A stretch of 64,000 bases of DNA from Candidatus Accumulibacter appositus (GTDB lineage: Bacteria; Pseudomonadota; Gammaproteobacteria; Burkholderiales; Rhodocyclaceae), in assembly GCA_000585055.1 (NCBI GenBank), contig JEMX01000030.1, positions 54,436 through 118,435 of the forward strand, given 5' to 3'. The notes under the pieces were generated by a model that saw only the letters and a list, made by a program, of their open reading frames with translations, was not told where the DNA came from and searched no databases. This document shows positions 38,825 to 47,941 of this stretch, one piece after another. Position 1 is the first letter of the stretch; every line of letters starts with the position of its first letter. The translations under genes were made by a program, and so were the position numbers.

Positions 38825-39613
38825 ATGCACAACCTCTCCAAGCTGGCTAGCGCGCTGCTGCTCGGCGCCATGATTTCCTTGCCGGCGGTTGCGGCCAAGA
38901 GCGGCACCCTGGTCACCGTCAACGGCGTCGCCATTTCCGACAACGTCGCCAATGCTTTCCTCGCCGAACAGGAAGCACAGGGGACGCCCGAGACGCCCGA
39001 GCTGAAGAACGCGATCAAGGAAGAGTTGATCCGCCGCGAATTGCTGGCTCAGGAAGCCAAGAAAATGGGCCTCGACAAGAAATCCGACGTCGCTGCCCAG
39101 GCCGATCTGGCCAGGCAGGCGATCTTCATCCGGGCCTTCATCCAGGACTACATCAAGAAGCACCCGATCAGCGACGAGCAGGTCAAGGCCGCCTATGATC
39201 GCGTCAAAGCGCAGATGGGCGGTACCGAGTACAAGGTGCGCCACATCCTGGTCGAGCAGGAAGCGGATGCCAAGCTGATCATCGTCAACCTCAAGAAAGG
39301 CGAAAAATTCGAGGACCTGGCCAAGCAGTCCAAGGATCCCGGGTCACGCGAGAAAGGCGGCGACCTCGGTTGGAGCAGTCCTGCCAATTACGTCAAGCCG
39401 TTTGGCGAGGCGGTCACCGGGCTCGCCAAGGGCAAGTTCACCGAAACCCCGGTGAAGACCGACTTTGGCTATCACGTCATCCTGCTCGAGGACAGCCGTC
39501 CGCTGACCCCGCCGCCCTTCGATCAGATCAAGCCGCAACTGGCGCAGCGTCTGCAGCAGGAACAGATCCAGAAACTGGTTATCGATCTGCGCGCCAAGGC
39601 GAAAATCCAGTAA
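38825..39613 (+). CDS. periplasmic parvulin-type peptidyl-prolyl isomerase
   Basis: A 262-residue PpiC/PrsA/SurA-like foldase. The signal peptide ends near PAVAA (residues 19-23). An N-terminal chaperone region (about 25-130) is followed by a rotamase domain (about 133-225) with YKVRHILVEQEADAK, GGDLGWSSPANYVKPF and TDFGYHVILLEDSRP, then a helical tail. It assists folding of exported proteins. The long open frame upstream overlaps bolA; the ATG at 38825 is fixed by the signal peptide. A hairpin follows 22 nt after the stop. Confidence 0.93.
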   Translation: MHNLSKLASALLLGAMISLPAVAAKSGTLVTVNGVAISDNVANAFLAEQEAQGTPETPELKNAIKEELIRRELLAQEAKKMGLDKKSDVAAQADLARQAIFIRAFIQDYIKKHPISDEQVKAAYDRVKAQMGGTEYKVRHILVEQEADAKLIIVNLKKGEKFEDLAKQSKDPGSREKGGDLGWSSPANYVKPFGEAVTGLAKGKFTETPVKTDFGYHVILLEDSRPLTPPPFDQIKPQLAQRLQQEQIQKLVIDLRAKAKIQ

Positions 39614-39635
39614 GCGGATAGCTGCTGCGACAGGC

Positions 39636-39663
39636 GAGGGGCGCCGGTTTTTCGGCGCCCCTC
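39636..39663 (+). terminator. strong hairpin after the parvulin gene
   Basis: Perfect 11-bp stem GAGGGGCGCCG / CGGCGCCCCTC with loop GTTTTT. The T-run is inside the loop, with little after the stem, so efficiency is uncertain. It lies between convergent genes. Confidence 0.65.
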
Positions 39664-39731
39664 TTGCGTCCGGCACGGGCGTGATCTGCCGGGGCGGGGG
39701 CTTGCCCGCTGTCTCTTTCGCCTGATCCGAG

Positions 39732-40733
39732 CTATCCGCCTCCGCTGTCGATGTCCGCCCAGCGTCCCGTAGCCTCCAGTGCCGGTGATTGCTCCCCGAA
39801 GGACCACTCGAATGGCAAGGCACGCGGATAACGCCATAGTTCCTGCGGCACGAAGCGGAGCAATCGTTCGCCACCGGCAAAGCCGTGTTCGCTTGCGTCT
39901 CGCCAATCGATGCTCGCTGTGCCGGTCATCGATAACAAGCTTCCCGACGAAAAATCGGTAAACAGCAGCGCGGCCTTGCCGTTGGCGAGGATATTGCCGA
40001 GCGTGTTGTAGAAGCGATTGCCCGCAAAATCCGGGAACAGCAAGGCGTCGTCGGCGTCGACACGGACGAAGCCGGGTCTTCCGCCGCGATGCGAGACGTC
40101 CGCGCCGTGATGGGCCCGGTCCCCGTCCCGATCGTAGTGGGTGGCGATATAGAAGTGATCGGCCTCGGCGATTAGCGTGCGCACCTGATCATCGCAGTGC
40201 CCTAGCGCCTCGCCTGCCTGCGCCGAGAGGCGCCAGCTCGCGCCGGCCGGCAGCCGCGTTGCACGGGTCTGGATGTATTTCGGACAGTTGCCGAAGGACT
40301 GCTGGACCGCGATCTCGAAACCGCTTGCATCACTGCCAAGTATGCGGCCGTTGAGCCGATTGCGTCGCCGGCTGGCGTAGTCGATACCCAGCACGGCGAT
40401 TGCCCCGCCGGCGGACAAGGCGTGATCGGGTGCGCCAGCGAGCGGCTGCGCGTCAACGCGCAAACGCCTGGCGTCGAGCGCCCGCGCAAAGCCCGGTGGG
40501 CCGGCCACCATTGCCACCCAGGGGCGTGCATGCGCATCGATCGTGGCCAGCAGGAGCTGGTGTTGCCTGGCAAAGAACTCCTGGTGTTGCGGCAACAAAT
40601 GGTCGCGAATCGCGGCTCGGCCGACTTTCTCGATCCGCGCATCGACGCCAGCAAGGCGCTGCGCTTCGCGCTCGCCGGCGTGGAAAGGCGAGTCTCCTTC
40701 AGTGGCTTCAGGTGCCTCTGCTTGGCCGTTCAT
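39732..40733 (-). CDS. PNPOx-like flavin/pyridoxamine-oxidase-fold protein
   Basis: A 333-residue protein with two split-barrel, pyridoxamine 5'-phosphate oxidase-like segments: FFARQHQLLLATIDAHARPW near the N-terminus and FYIATHYDRDGD...ALLFPDFAGNRFYNTLGNILAN in the second half. SFGNCPKYIQTRA is a motif seen in FMN-binding PNPOx-like proteins. It probably binds a flavin; the substrate is not known. Its ATG overlaps the VOC gene's stop (ATGA), so the two form one translation unit. An in-frame extension upstream is discarded. Confidence 0.8.
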   Translation of the reverse strand: MNGQAEAPEATEGDSPFHAGEREAQRLAGVDARIEKVGRAAIRDHLLPQHQEFFARQHQLLLATIDAHARPWVAMVAGPPGFARALDARRLRVDAQPLAGAPDHALSAGGAIAVLGIDYASRRRNRLNGRILGSDASGFEIAVQQSFGNCPKYIQTRATRLPAGASWRLSAQAGEALGHCDDQVRTLIAEADHFYIATHYDRDGDRAHHGADVSHRGGRPGFVRVDADDALLFPDFAGNRFYNTLGNILANGKAALLFTDFSSGSLLSMTGTASIDWRDASEHGFAGGERLLRFVPQELWRYPRALPFEWSFGEQSPALEATGRWADIDSGGG

Positions 40734-41182
40734 GCGCTGCCCGCCGGCAGCGCTCGGGCGGCGGTGGCGATCAGTTCGAGGCGCACGCCGCCCGGGATAG
40801 CACACATCATGTGGCGGAGCGGCCCGCCGCCGAGTGCTTCCGGAGCAAACTCGATGACTACCCCAGGGGCGGCCGCGAGCTTCTGATGCACTTGATCAAG
40901 GGCCTGCTGATCAGCCACCAGCAGCGCGAGATGGTGCAGACCGATCACGTTGTGGCGATCGAAGGCGGCCGCCGTTGCTGGGTCAGTGGCCTGCCACAAG
41001 GTGATCATCACCGTGCCATCGGAGACAAAGACTGCCGGATAGGCAGGGCGCTCGCCGACTTTCTCGAAACCGAGGACATCGATGAAGAAAGCGGCAGTGG
41101 CAGCGATGTCCGGGACGGTCAGGCCGACGTGATGGACGCCGCGGGTGGGGGTCGCGGCATTGCCGGGAGGCGTTTGGCTCAT
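40730..41182 (-). CDS. VOC (glyoxalase/dioxygenase-fold) family protein
   Basis: A 150-residue vicinal-oxygen-chelate protein. Two beta-alpha-beta-beta-beta modules are seen, starting GVHHVGLTVPDIAATAAFF and GLHHLALLVADQQAL, with likely metal ligands His17/18, the His pair of the second module, and Glu in RLELIA. Function could be a glyoxalase, dioxygenase or resistance protein. The ATG has AAGGAG. It is divergent from a LysR regulator that probably controls it. Confidence 0.85.
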   Translation of the reverse strand: MSQTPPGNAATPTRGVHHVGLTVPDIAATAAFFIDVLGFEKVGERPAYPAVFVSDGTVMITLWQATDPATAAAFDRHNVIGLHHLALLVADQQALDQVHQKLAAAPGVVIEFAPEALGGGPLRHMMCAIPGGVRLELIATAARALPAGSA

Positions 41183-41257
41183 GATGAACTCCTTGGTTTG
41201 GCGTGACGAGTCTGGCGGCTGAATTTTGCATCGAGGTCGTCACTGTCGCCCATCTGT

Positions 41258-41309
41258 ATTTCGGAATAAATACCGGAATTACGATATGACTACTCTGAAG
41301 TTCGGAGTA
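41258..41309. promoter_or_regulatory. candidate LysR operator region
   Basis: Two related elements lie in the VOC/LysR divergent gap. TACTC-TGAAGTTC-GGAGTA (41291-41309) is a near-perfect 19-bp palindrome. TTCGGAATAAATACCGGAA (41260-41278) holds two similar half-sites. The palindrome is 10 nt before the LysR start codon. Confidence 0.55.
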
Positions 41310-41319
41310 ATATACGGCG

Positions 41320-42249
41320 ATGGACAAGCTTCAGGCAATGCAGGTATTCGTCACCATCGTCGATCAGGGCTCGCTGACTGCCGCCGCTCAGGTGCTCGGG
41401 AAGTCTCTGCCGACGGTCGTGCGCGTGCTCGCGGATCTCGAAAAGGGGCTCGCTACCCGCTTACTGACGAGAACGACCCGACACCTTGCGCTCAGCGAGG
41501 AGGGGCGACGCTATCTTGAGCATTGCCGACGCATCCTCGCGCAGGTCGACGAGGCCGAAAGCGAGCTTTCAGAGCGCCAGAGTGAAGCTGCCGGGCAGCT
41601 GACGGTCACCGCGCCGGTCCTTTTCGGGCAATTGCATGTCGTTCCCGGGGTGAGCTCCTTCCTGTTGCGCTATCGTCAGGCGCGCGTCGACATGTTGCTG
41701 CTCGACCGCGTCGTCAATTTGGTTGACGAGGGCGTCGATCTGGCGGTACGCATTGCCCATCTCGCCGACTCGTCGATGATTGCTCGCCGCGTTGGGCACA
41801 TCCGCCGTGTCGTCTGCGCCAGCCCGGAATACCTCGAACACGCTGGAATACCCACCTCGCCGGCCGATCTGACGCACTTCGACTGCATTCGCTGGCGCAC
41901 CCAGGGTGGCGGCAATCTGTGGTCCTTCCGCGGCGCGACGCCTGCGGATGGCGGTCGCGAGCAGGCGATAAACTGGGTTCCGCGCGGGCGCTTTACCAGC
42001 AATCAGGTGGCCGGTGCGATCAATGCCTGCGCGGCAGGCCTTGGGCTGGGTAGTTTTCTCTCGTATCAGGTCGAATCGCTGGTGGCCGACGGCCGCTTGG
42101 TGGTGGTGCTGGCTGACTACGAACTGCCGCCGATTCCGGTGAGCATCACCCATTCCTACACGCGACTGGTCCCCAGGCGCGTGCGCACCCTGATCGAGTG
42201 GCTGGCCGACGACCTGCAACAGCGTCTGGCTGCGCAGACGCTGACCTGA
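41320..42249 (+). CDS. LysR-family transcriptional regulator
   Basis: A 309-residue regulator with an N-terminal winged helix (FVTIVDQGSLTAAAQVLGKSLPTVVRVLADLEKGL) and a C-terminal LysR substrate-binding domain (about 90-300). Divergent orientation from the VOC/PNPOx pair with 137 bp between starts, plus an internal palindrome, makes those genes its most likely targets. It resembles the CrgA-like subfamily. The effector is unknown. Confidence 0.93.
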   Translation: MDKLQAMQVFVTIVDQGSLTAAAQVLGKSLPTVVRVLADLEKGLATRLLTRTTRHLALSEEGRRYLEHCRRILAQVDEAESELSERQSEAAGQLTVTAPVLFGQLHVVPGVSSFLLRYRQARVDMLLLDRVVNLVDEGVDLAVRIAHLADSSMIARRVGHIRRVVCASPEYLEHAGIPTSPADLTHFDCIRWRTQGGGNLWSFRGATPADGGREQAINWVPRGRFTSNQVAGAINACAAGLGLGSFLSYQVESLVADGRLVVVLADYELPPIPVSITHSYTRLVPRRVRTLIEWLADDLQQRLAAQTLT

Positions 42250-42329
42250 ATCGCTGCGCGCCAGTTTCCGCCTCGCGGCTTGCCGACAGCCAGCGCCTCT
42301 GGCCGTCGTTCAGTCCGGTATTTGTTGAC

Positions 42330-45300
42330 TCAGCCGACCCAACGCCGCGCGTTGCGGAACATCCTTAGCCACGGCGAATCATGCCAGCCGCGCGCGTCCC
42401 AGTCGGCCGGCCGCCAGGACATCTGGACGCTGCGGAAGACGCGTTCGGGGTGCGGCATCATGATCGTGAAACGGCCGTCGGCGGTGGTCAGGCCAGTGAT
42501 GCCGGCCGGCGAGCCGTTCGGGTTGTCCGGATAGCGCTCGCTCGGCTGGCCAGCGGAGTCGACGTAACGCATCGCCACCCGTGCACCTTCCTGCTGCTCG
42601 GGCGAGGCAAAGAGTGCGCGTCCCTCGCCGTGCGAGACGACCACCGGTAGCCGGCTGCCGGCCATGTCGGCAAAGAAGATTGACGGCGACTCGGGGACTT
42701 CGACCAGCGAAAAGCGAGCTTCGAACTGCTCGACACGGTTGCGCTCGAAGCGTGGCCAGGCGTCGGCACCGGGAATCATTTCCTTGAGCGCACTCATCAT
42801 CTGGCAGCCGTTGCAGACGCCGAGGGCGAAGCTGTCGGGGCGGGCGAAGAAAGCGGCGAAGCTGTCGCGCGCGCGCTCGTTGAAGAGGATTGTCTTCGCC
42901 CAGCCCTGGCCGGCGCCGAGGACATCCCCATAGGAAAAGCCGCCGCAGGCGACGGCGCCCTTGAAGTCGGCGAGGGTGGCGCGACCGGAGAGAACGTCGC
43001 TCATGTGTACGTCGATGGCGGCAAAGCCGGCGCGAGCGAAGGCAGCGGCCATTTCGACGTGGCCGTTGACACCCTGTTCGCGCAGGATGGCCACGCGCGG
43101 GCGGGCGCCGCTGTTGATCATTGGCGCCGCGATGTCGTCGTTCGGATCGAAGCTCAAGCTAACCGACAGGCCACTGTCGGCACTATCGAGGAGGCGGTCG
43201 TAAGCCTGTTGCGCGCACTCCGGGTTGTCGCGCAACTGCTGCATGCGGAAACTGGTTTCCGACCAGGCGCGTTGCAGTTCCACTCGTGGCTCGGCGAGCA
43301 CCGCTCTTGCATTGCGGATGATGCGCACCTGGTCCCAGGGGTTGGGGGCGCCGATGAACTGACTACAGGCGCCGAGCCCGGCGGCGCGCAGAATGCCCAT
43401 CACCTGGCTGCGCTCGGCGCGGCGAATCTGCAGCACAGCGCCGAGTTCCTCGCTGAACAGCGCGCGCATCAGCAACTCGAAGGAACGGCCGCCGAGCAGG
43501 TCGGGGCGCTTCTCGTTGCCATCGACGTCGTTGATCAGCGGGTCATAGCACAAGCCGTCGGTGTCGATCGAGATGCCGCAGTGCGTGGCAAAGGCCATTT
43601 CACAGACCGTCGCAAAGAGGCCGCCGTCGGCGCGGTCGTGGTAGGCAAGCAGCAGATTCTCGGCGGCCAGCTTGCGGATGGCGGCGAAAAAAGCCACCAG
43701 GCGGGCCGGATCGTCGACGTCCGGCGTTTCGCTGCCGGTGGCGTTGAACACCTGCGCCAGTGCCGAAGCGCCGAGGCGGTTGCGGCCAGCACCGAGGTCG
43801 ACCAGCAGCAGGTCGGTGTCGCCGGCGTCGAGCACCAGTTGCGGGGTCAGCGTCCGGCGCGCATCCTGCACGCGCGCAAAGCCGGTGACGATCAGCGACA
43901 AGGGCGAGACGACCTGCTTCTGTTCACCGTCTTTTTCGTCGTTGCCTTCCTGCCAGGCGGTGCGCATCGACAGCGAGTCCTTGCCGACCGGGATGGCGAC
44001 GCCGATCTGCTGGCAGAGGTCGGAGACCGCACGCACGGTGTCGAACAGGCGCGCGTCTTCGCCGGGGAAACCGGCGGCTGCCATCCAGTTGGCCGACAGC
44101 TTGACGTCGCCGAGCGCGGCGATGTCGGCGGCGGCGATGTTGGTGATCGCCTCGCCGACGGCCATGCGCCCGGAAGCGGGGGCGTCGAGTACCGCCAGCG
44201 GCGTGCGTTCGCCGATCGCGAAAGCTTCGCCAAGATAGCCGTGAAAAGCCATCAGGGTCACCGCCACATCAGCGCACGGCACTTGCCACGGTCCAACCAT
44301 CTGGTCGCGTGCGGTCAGCCCGCCAACGCTGCGGTCGCCGATAGTGATCAGGAACGTCTTGTCGGCCACCGCCGGCAGGCGCAGGACACGACCGGCCGCT
44401 TCCCTGAGGTCCACTGCGGTGGCGTCGAAGGGCACGCGCAGCGGCGGCAGATGGGTGGCCCTGCGGGTCATCCGCGGCGGCTTGCCGAGCAGCGCCTCCA
44501 TGTCCATGTCGACTGGCTGGTTGCCGAAGTGACTGTCGGCGACGAGCAGGCGCTTTTCGCTGGTGGTCTTGCCGACGACCGCGAAGGGGCAGCGCTCGCG
44601 CTCGCAGAGTGCCGTGAATTCGGCCAGGCGATCAGGCGCGATGGCCATCACGTAACGTTCCTGCGCCTCGTTGCACCAGATTTCGGCCGGTGACATGCCC
44701 GGTTCCTCGATGTTCACCGCGCGCAGTTCGAAGCGTGCGCCACAGTCGGCGCCGTGCGCCAGCTCGGGCAGAGCGTTGGAAATGCCGCCGGCGCCGACGT
44801 CATGCACCGAGAGAATCGGATTGCCATCGCCGACCGCCGAACCGTCGCCGGTGGGCGCTCCCATCTGCCAGCAACGGTCGATGACTTCCTGCGCGCGGCG
44901 CTGGATTTCCGGGTTGCCGCGCTGCACCGACGCAAAGTCGAGGTCGGCGTTGTTGCTGCCGGTGGTCATCGAGCTGGCCGCGCCGCCACCGAGGCCAATG
45001 AGCATGCCGGGGCCGCCGATCTGGATCAGCAAACTGCCGGCGGGCAGCGTGGCCGACTTGAACGACTGGCTGGCGGCGATGCTGCCGACGCCGCCGGCGA
45101 TCATGATCGGCTTGTGATAGCCGCGCAGCAGGCGACCGCCGGGGCTGTCGGTACTCCCGGTGAACTGCTCGTAGGTGCGGAAATAGCCGGCCAGGTTGGG
45201 GCGGCCGAACTCGTTGTTGAAGGCGGCAGCGCCAATCGGCCCTTCGAGCATGATCGCCAGCGGCGAAGCGATGCGCGCCGGTCGGCCATAGGCGGCGGAT

Positions 45301-46370
45301 TCGGCTTCCCAGGGCTGCACGGCACCGGGGATGTTGAGGTTGGAGACCGAAAAACCGCACAGGCCGGCTTTCGGCTTCGAGCCGCGGCCGGTGGCGCCTT
45401 CGTCGCGAATTTCGCCGCCGGAACCGGTCGCCGCCCCCGGAAATGGTGAAATCGCCGTCGGGTGGTTGTGCGTTTCGACCTTGGCCAGGATGTGCGTCAG
45501 CGCCTCGTGCCAGCCGTAGCGCCCATCGGCGCCAGGGTGGAACAGCGGCACGGTGGCACCTTCAATGACCGACGAATTGTCCGAGTAGGCAACCACGGTT
45601 CCCGCCGGGTGCGCCTGGTGCGTCTCGCGAATCATCCCGAACAGCGATTCTTCGCGCGCCTGCCCGTCGATCACCCAGGAGGCATTGAAGATCTTGTGCC
45701 GGCAGTGCTCCGAATTGGCCTGCGCGAACATCATCAGCTCGACGTCGGTCGGATTGCGCTGTGCTTTCAGGAACAGCTCAACGAGGTAATCGACTTCGTC
45801 GTCCGACAGTGCCAGTCCGAGGCGCACATTGGCTTCGGCCAGCGCGGCCTGACCGCCGGCGAGCAGATCGACGCTGGCCAGCGGTTGCGGCGGGAAGTGG
45901 CGAAACAGCTCGGCGGTTTGCGCGAAGTCGTCGAGCACCGTCTCCAGCATGCGGTCGTGGAGCAGGGCGGCAATCGTCGGGCGTTCGCCTGCCGACAAGG
46001 CGCGCTTGCCGGTGTCGATCCGGAAAACGATGCCGCGTTCTATCCGCTCGACGGCCCGCAGCCCGCTGTTCCAGGCGATGTCGGTGGCTTTCGATGACCA
46101 CGGCGAGATGGTGCCGATACGCGGCGTGACCAGGAAGAGTGTGCCAGTGCCGTCGGTGGGCTGGGCGCTGCGTTCTTCGAGCAGCTCCGCGAGCTGCCGG
46201 CGCTCTCCTTCGCTTAGCGCGCTATTCAGTGCGACGAAGTGCCAGTAATTGGCCGCGCTGATGCGAATCCCGGCGACGCCAGGCACGGCGGCAGCGACGC
46301 GCTGCTGCAGCCCCTGCAGACGGAAAGACGAAAATGCGGCGGCACCGCGGAGAAAAAGGATATCGGCCAT
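42330..46370 (-). CDS. purL: phosphoribosylformylglycinamidine synthase (large, fused form)
   Basis: Fourth step of purine synthesis, converting FGAR, glutamine and ATP to FGAM. At 1346 residues it is the fused proteobacterial Pur[38 protein letters not shown] and GGAASSM mark the synthetase half. The C-terminal glutamine amidotransferase has [11 protein letters not shown] (nucleophile Cys) and MPHPERVF (His-Pro-Glu). The ATG at 46370 begins [16 protein letters not shown], the standard N-terminus; the open frame continues another 107 codons upstream but is not coding. It is monocistronic. Confidence 0.97.
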   Translation of the reverse strand: MADILFLRGAAAFSSFRLQGLQQRVAAAVPGVAGIRISAANYWHFVALNSALSEGERRQLAELLEERSAQPTDGTGTLFLVTPRIGTISPWSSKATDIAWNSGLRAVERIERGIVFRIDTGKRALSAGERPTIAALLHDRMLETVLDDFAQTAELFRHFPPQPLASVDLLAGGQAALAEANVRLGLALSDDEVDYLVELFLKAQRNPTDVELMMFAQANSEHCRHKIFNASWVIDGQAREESLFGMIRETHQAHPAGTVVAYSDNSSVIEGATVPLFHPGADGRYGWHEALTHILAKVETHNHPTAISPFPGAATGSGGEIRDEGATGRGSKPKAGLCGFSVSNLNIPGAVQPWEAESAAYGRPARIASPLAIMLEGPIGAAAFNNEFGRPNLAGYFRTYEQFTGSTDSPGGRLLRGYHKPIMIAGGVGSIAASQSFKSATLPAGSLLIQIGGPGMLIGLGGGAASSMTTGSNNADLDFASVQRGNPEIQRRAQEVIDRCWQMGAPTGDGSAVGDGNPILSVHDVGAGGISNALPELAHGADCGARFELRAVNIEEPGMSPAEIWCNEAQERYVMAIAPDRLAEFTALCERERCPFAVVGKTTSEKRLLVADSHFGNQPVDMDMEALLGKPPRMTRRATHLPPLRVPFDATAVDLREAAGRVLRLPAVADKTFLITIGDRSVGGLTARDQMVGPWQVPCADVAVTLMAFHGYLGEAFAIGERTPLAVLDAPASGRMAVGEAITNIAAADIAALGDVKLSANWMAAAGFPGEDARLFDTVRAVSDLCQQIGVAIPVGKDSLSMRTAWQEGNDEKDGEQKQVVSPLSLIVTGFARVQDARRTLTPQLVLDAGDTDLLLVDLGAGRNRLGASALAQVFNATGSETPDVDDPARLVAFFAAIRKLAAENLLLAYHDRADGGLFATVCEMAFATHCGISIDTDGLCYDPLINDVDGNEKRPDLLGGRSFELLMRALFSEELGAVLQIRRAERSQVMGILRAAGLGACSQFIGAPNPWDQVRIIRNARAVLAEPRVELQRAWSETSFRMQQLRDNPECAQQAYDRLLDSADSGLSVSLSFDPNDDIAAPMINSGARPRVAILREQGVNGHVEMAAAFARAGFAAIDVHMSDVLSGRATLADFKGAVACGGFSYGDVLGAGQGWAKTILFNERARDSFAAFFARPDSFALGVCNGCQMMSALKEMIPGADAWPRFERNRVEQFEARFSLVEVPESPSIFFADMAGSRLPVVVSHGEGRALFASPEQQEGARVAMRYVDSAGQPSERYPDNPNGSPAGITGLTTADGRFTIMMPHPERVFRSVQMSWRPADWDARGWHDSPWLRMFRNARRWVG

Positions 46371-46645
46371 GGCGGGCGGGCTGCAGAGAAAGGCAGGCAA
46401 AGCTGCGTGCGGAAAGGAAGCCAGGAAAGATCGGCGGGGAGCCGCGATTATAGCCGACCGCGGGGGCGCTCCGGCTGTCGCGGGCCGGCGGGCGGCCCTT
46501 CGGGAGGTCCTGCGATGCCTGGCCGGTCGGATCAGGAAGAGGGCAAGGGAAAGATCTAACGCCGGCCGTGCGCAGCTTCGGGTCGTGGAAGCCCCGCGGC
46601 GATGTCCGAGCCAGCAAGAGATCCGTGGTCTGTCTCGGCTTGTAG
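46371..46645. other. purL upstream region
   Basis: The 317 bp between purL and the small PIN partner gene holds a perfect -10 hexamer for purL and a long palindrome (listed separately). A minus-strand open frame crosses it but has no start signals or recognisable sequence. No PurR-type operator was identified. Confidence 0.4.
46447..46452 (-). promoter_or_regulatory. possible purL -10 element
   Basis: TATAAT on the minus strand, 77 nt before the purL ATG. The -35 position at 17-bp spacing (GCCGGA) is poor, so this is tentative. Confidence 0.35.
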
Positions 46646-46677
46646 CCGCTATCCCCCGATTCATCGGGGGATAGCGG
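46646..46677. repeat. 32-bp near-perfect palindrome
   Basis: The arm CCGCTATCCCCCGAT, central TC, then ATCGGGGGATAGCGG give a 15-bp perfect stem. It sits 11 nt after the stop of the PIN partner gene. There is no T-run on either side. It could be a 3'-end-stabilising hairpin or a remnant of a mobile repeat. Confidence 0.7.
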
Positions 46678-46687
46678 GCTGGGCAAT

Positions 46688-46894
46688 TCAACGGCGAGCG
46701 AAGCGATTTCGCTGCAATGAGGAGTCGGGCACAGGGGGGGACGTCGGTGGTGCGACGAATGGGTGCCCAGCCGCAATACGCGCCGCCTCGGATTTTTTCA
46801 GGTCTTCATAAATTGCACGCAGGTCGTAGCCAAAACTGGCGGCGTGGGTGTCTCGAATGGAGCGTACTTCATCGACGATTTCGTCATTCAACAT
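46688..46894 (-). CDS. small protein partner of PIN toxin (putative antitoxin)
   Basis: A 68-residue protein: [18 protein letters not shown], then [18 protein letters not shown]. It resembles small proteins encoded directly downstream of YLETSVISYL-type PIN genes, which are thought to be antitoxins. Its start lies 11 bp inside the PIN gene, implying coupled translation. The C-terminus is Pro- and Arg-rich and probably disordered. The start at 46894 is preferred over a longer in-frame version. Confidence 0.65.
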   Translation of the reverse strand: MLNDEIVDEVRSIRDTHAASFGYDLRAIYEDLKKSEAARIAAGHPFVAPPTSPPVPDSSLQRNRFARR

Positions 46895-47366
46895 TTTCGT
46901 CTCCAAGCAGTTCTTCCGGAGTGCAGATAAACGGAAGGAACAAGCCAAGCTCCTCTAGGTAAGCAGCAATGCTTCTTTGGATCTCGGGGTTTGCGATATG
47001 CCGACAGTTCCACGTCAATAGATAATCCACGCCATTGACCGTGGCGACGGCGATGTGGAGCGCATCTTCCGCTGCTTTCGGCGGCAGGATTCCTTGCCTC
47101 ACCAACGACTCTGCGATGACCAGTGCCTGCTCGGTGATCACGAGCAACGGCACATTACTTAAGACGGCCAAGCGCTTTTGGGCAGCATCAGCGTTCCCAG
47201 CACCACATTCGCGAAGAACCGCTTCTGACACCAACAGCTCGTACTGATTGCGCGTTTCCCACCACGCCAACGTAAGCTGCTGGTGGGCGGCGCCAAGAAT
47301 AGTCTTGCTGGGACGCGCCGTCAGGTAGCTGATGACCGATGTTTCAAGGTAGATTTTGCGCTTCAT
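46884..47366 (-). CDS. PIN-domain toxin (VapC-like)
   Basis: A 160-residue PIN-domain protein, a probable ribonuclease toxin. YLETSVISYLTARPSKT holds the first acidic position (Glu where many VapC have Asp, usual in this subfamily). Central Glu residues in EAVLREC and the Asp pair in AEDALHIAVATVNGVDYLLTWN form the rest of the metal site. Gene order is toxin first and small partner second, the reverse of typical vapBC. The pair is flanked by other small genes, consistent with a movable accessory unit. Confidence 0.82.
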   Translation of the reverse strand: MKRKIYLETSVISYLTARPSKTILGAAHQQLTLAWWETRNQYELLVSEAVLRECGAGNADAAQKRLAVLSNVPLLVITEQALVIAESLVRQGILPPKAAEDALHIAVATVNGVDYLLTWNCRHIANPEIQRSIAAYLEELGLFLPFICTPEELLGDENVE

Positions 47367-47408
47367 GCATGTATTCCTAGCTCGCCGCCATTGTACGCCC
47401 CGGTTTTT

Positions 47409-47633
47409 CTAGAGTTCGGTGTTTAGAATGCGCTTGAGCTGCTCGATTGCTTCTGGCGCGAATCGAATGGACTGGCTCTTCTTGCCAGTCGCTTGCCGCG
47501 AGCGTGAACCGTACGTGTCGACCTGAAGGAACACGCCTATGTCGGTACGAACCACCGAATAGGTGCCCTCGACCTCCGTGTGACGGGAGTCACGTTCCAG
47601 AATCTGCTTGCCTAGTCTTCGGACGATTGCCAT
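47409..47633 (-). CDS. small conserved-looking hypothetical protein, 74 residues
   Basis: Not assigned to a known function. The sequence MAIVRRLGKQILERDSRHTE, followed by VEGTYSVVRTDIGVFLQVDT, YGSRSRQATGKKSQSIRF and an Ile/Leu helix, suggests a small alpha-beta protein. The ATG has GGAG at proper spacing, which favours it over the longer open frame. It is 42 bp upstream of the PIN gene on the same strand, so it might belong to the same unit. Confidence 0.62.
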   Translation of the reverse strand: MAIVRRLGKQILERDSRHTEVEGTYSVVRTDIGVFLQVDTYGSRSRQATGKKSQSIRFAPEAIEQLKRILNTEL

Positions 47634-47941
47634 AGCAGTGCTCCAATTGCAATTGCCTAAGCTTGTTTTCGAACGACATGCGGCAAGCTGGTTGCGATGG
47701 ATTTTTCGCCGCAGGTTGGTTGATGCCAGACTGCACGAAAAATCGAGTAAAGCAGACCGTGGCTGGCCAAGCGGGCAGCATACACCCGGAGCCTGTGCAC
47801 GACCGTGTTGTAGTTGCCGAGCGGGCTGGCTGACAGAAGGGGCGGGAGGGAACGGAAAAGCAACTGTCGACACAATGCCTCAGGTGCCCGCACCAACGCA
47901 GGTCAGCTAGAATCAGCCTGCTCTTCTCTATTCGCGCCACC
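47634..47941. other. 308-bp gene-free stretch
   Basis: It divides the divergent small hypothetical gene and the HDAC-like gene. Open frames crossing it lack start signals. No clear promoter hexamers or dyads were recognised. Confidence 0.4.

Noticed and set aside
43005..44693. Plus-strand 562-codon open frame inside purL
   Set aside because: It is an antisense shadow of purL, with low-complexity Val/Ala/Gly-rich translation and no family resemblance.
46371..46691. N-terminal extension of purL by 107 codons
   Set aside because: The standard PurL N-terminus starts at 46370, and the extension contains a TATAAT box and a long palindrome.
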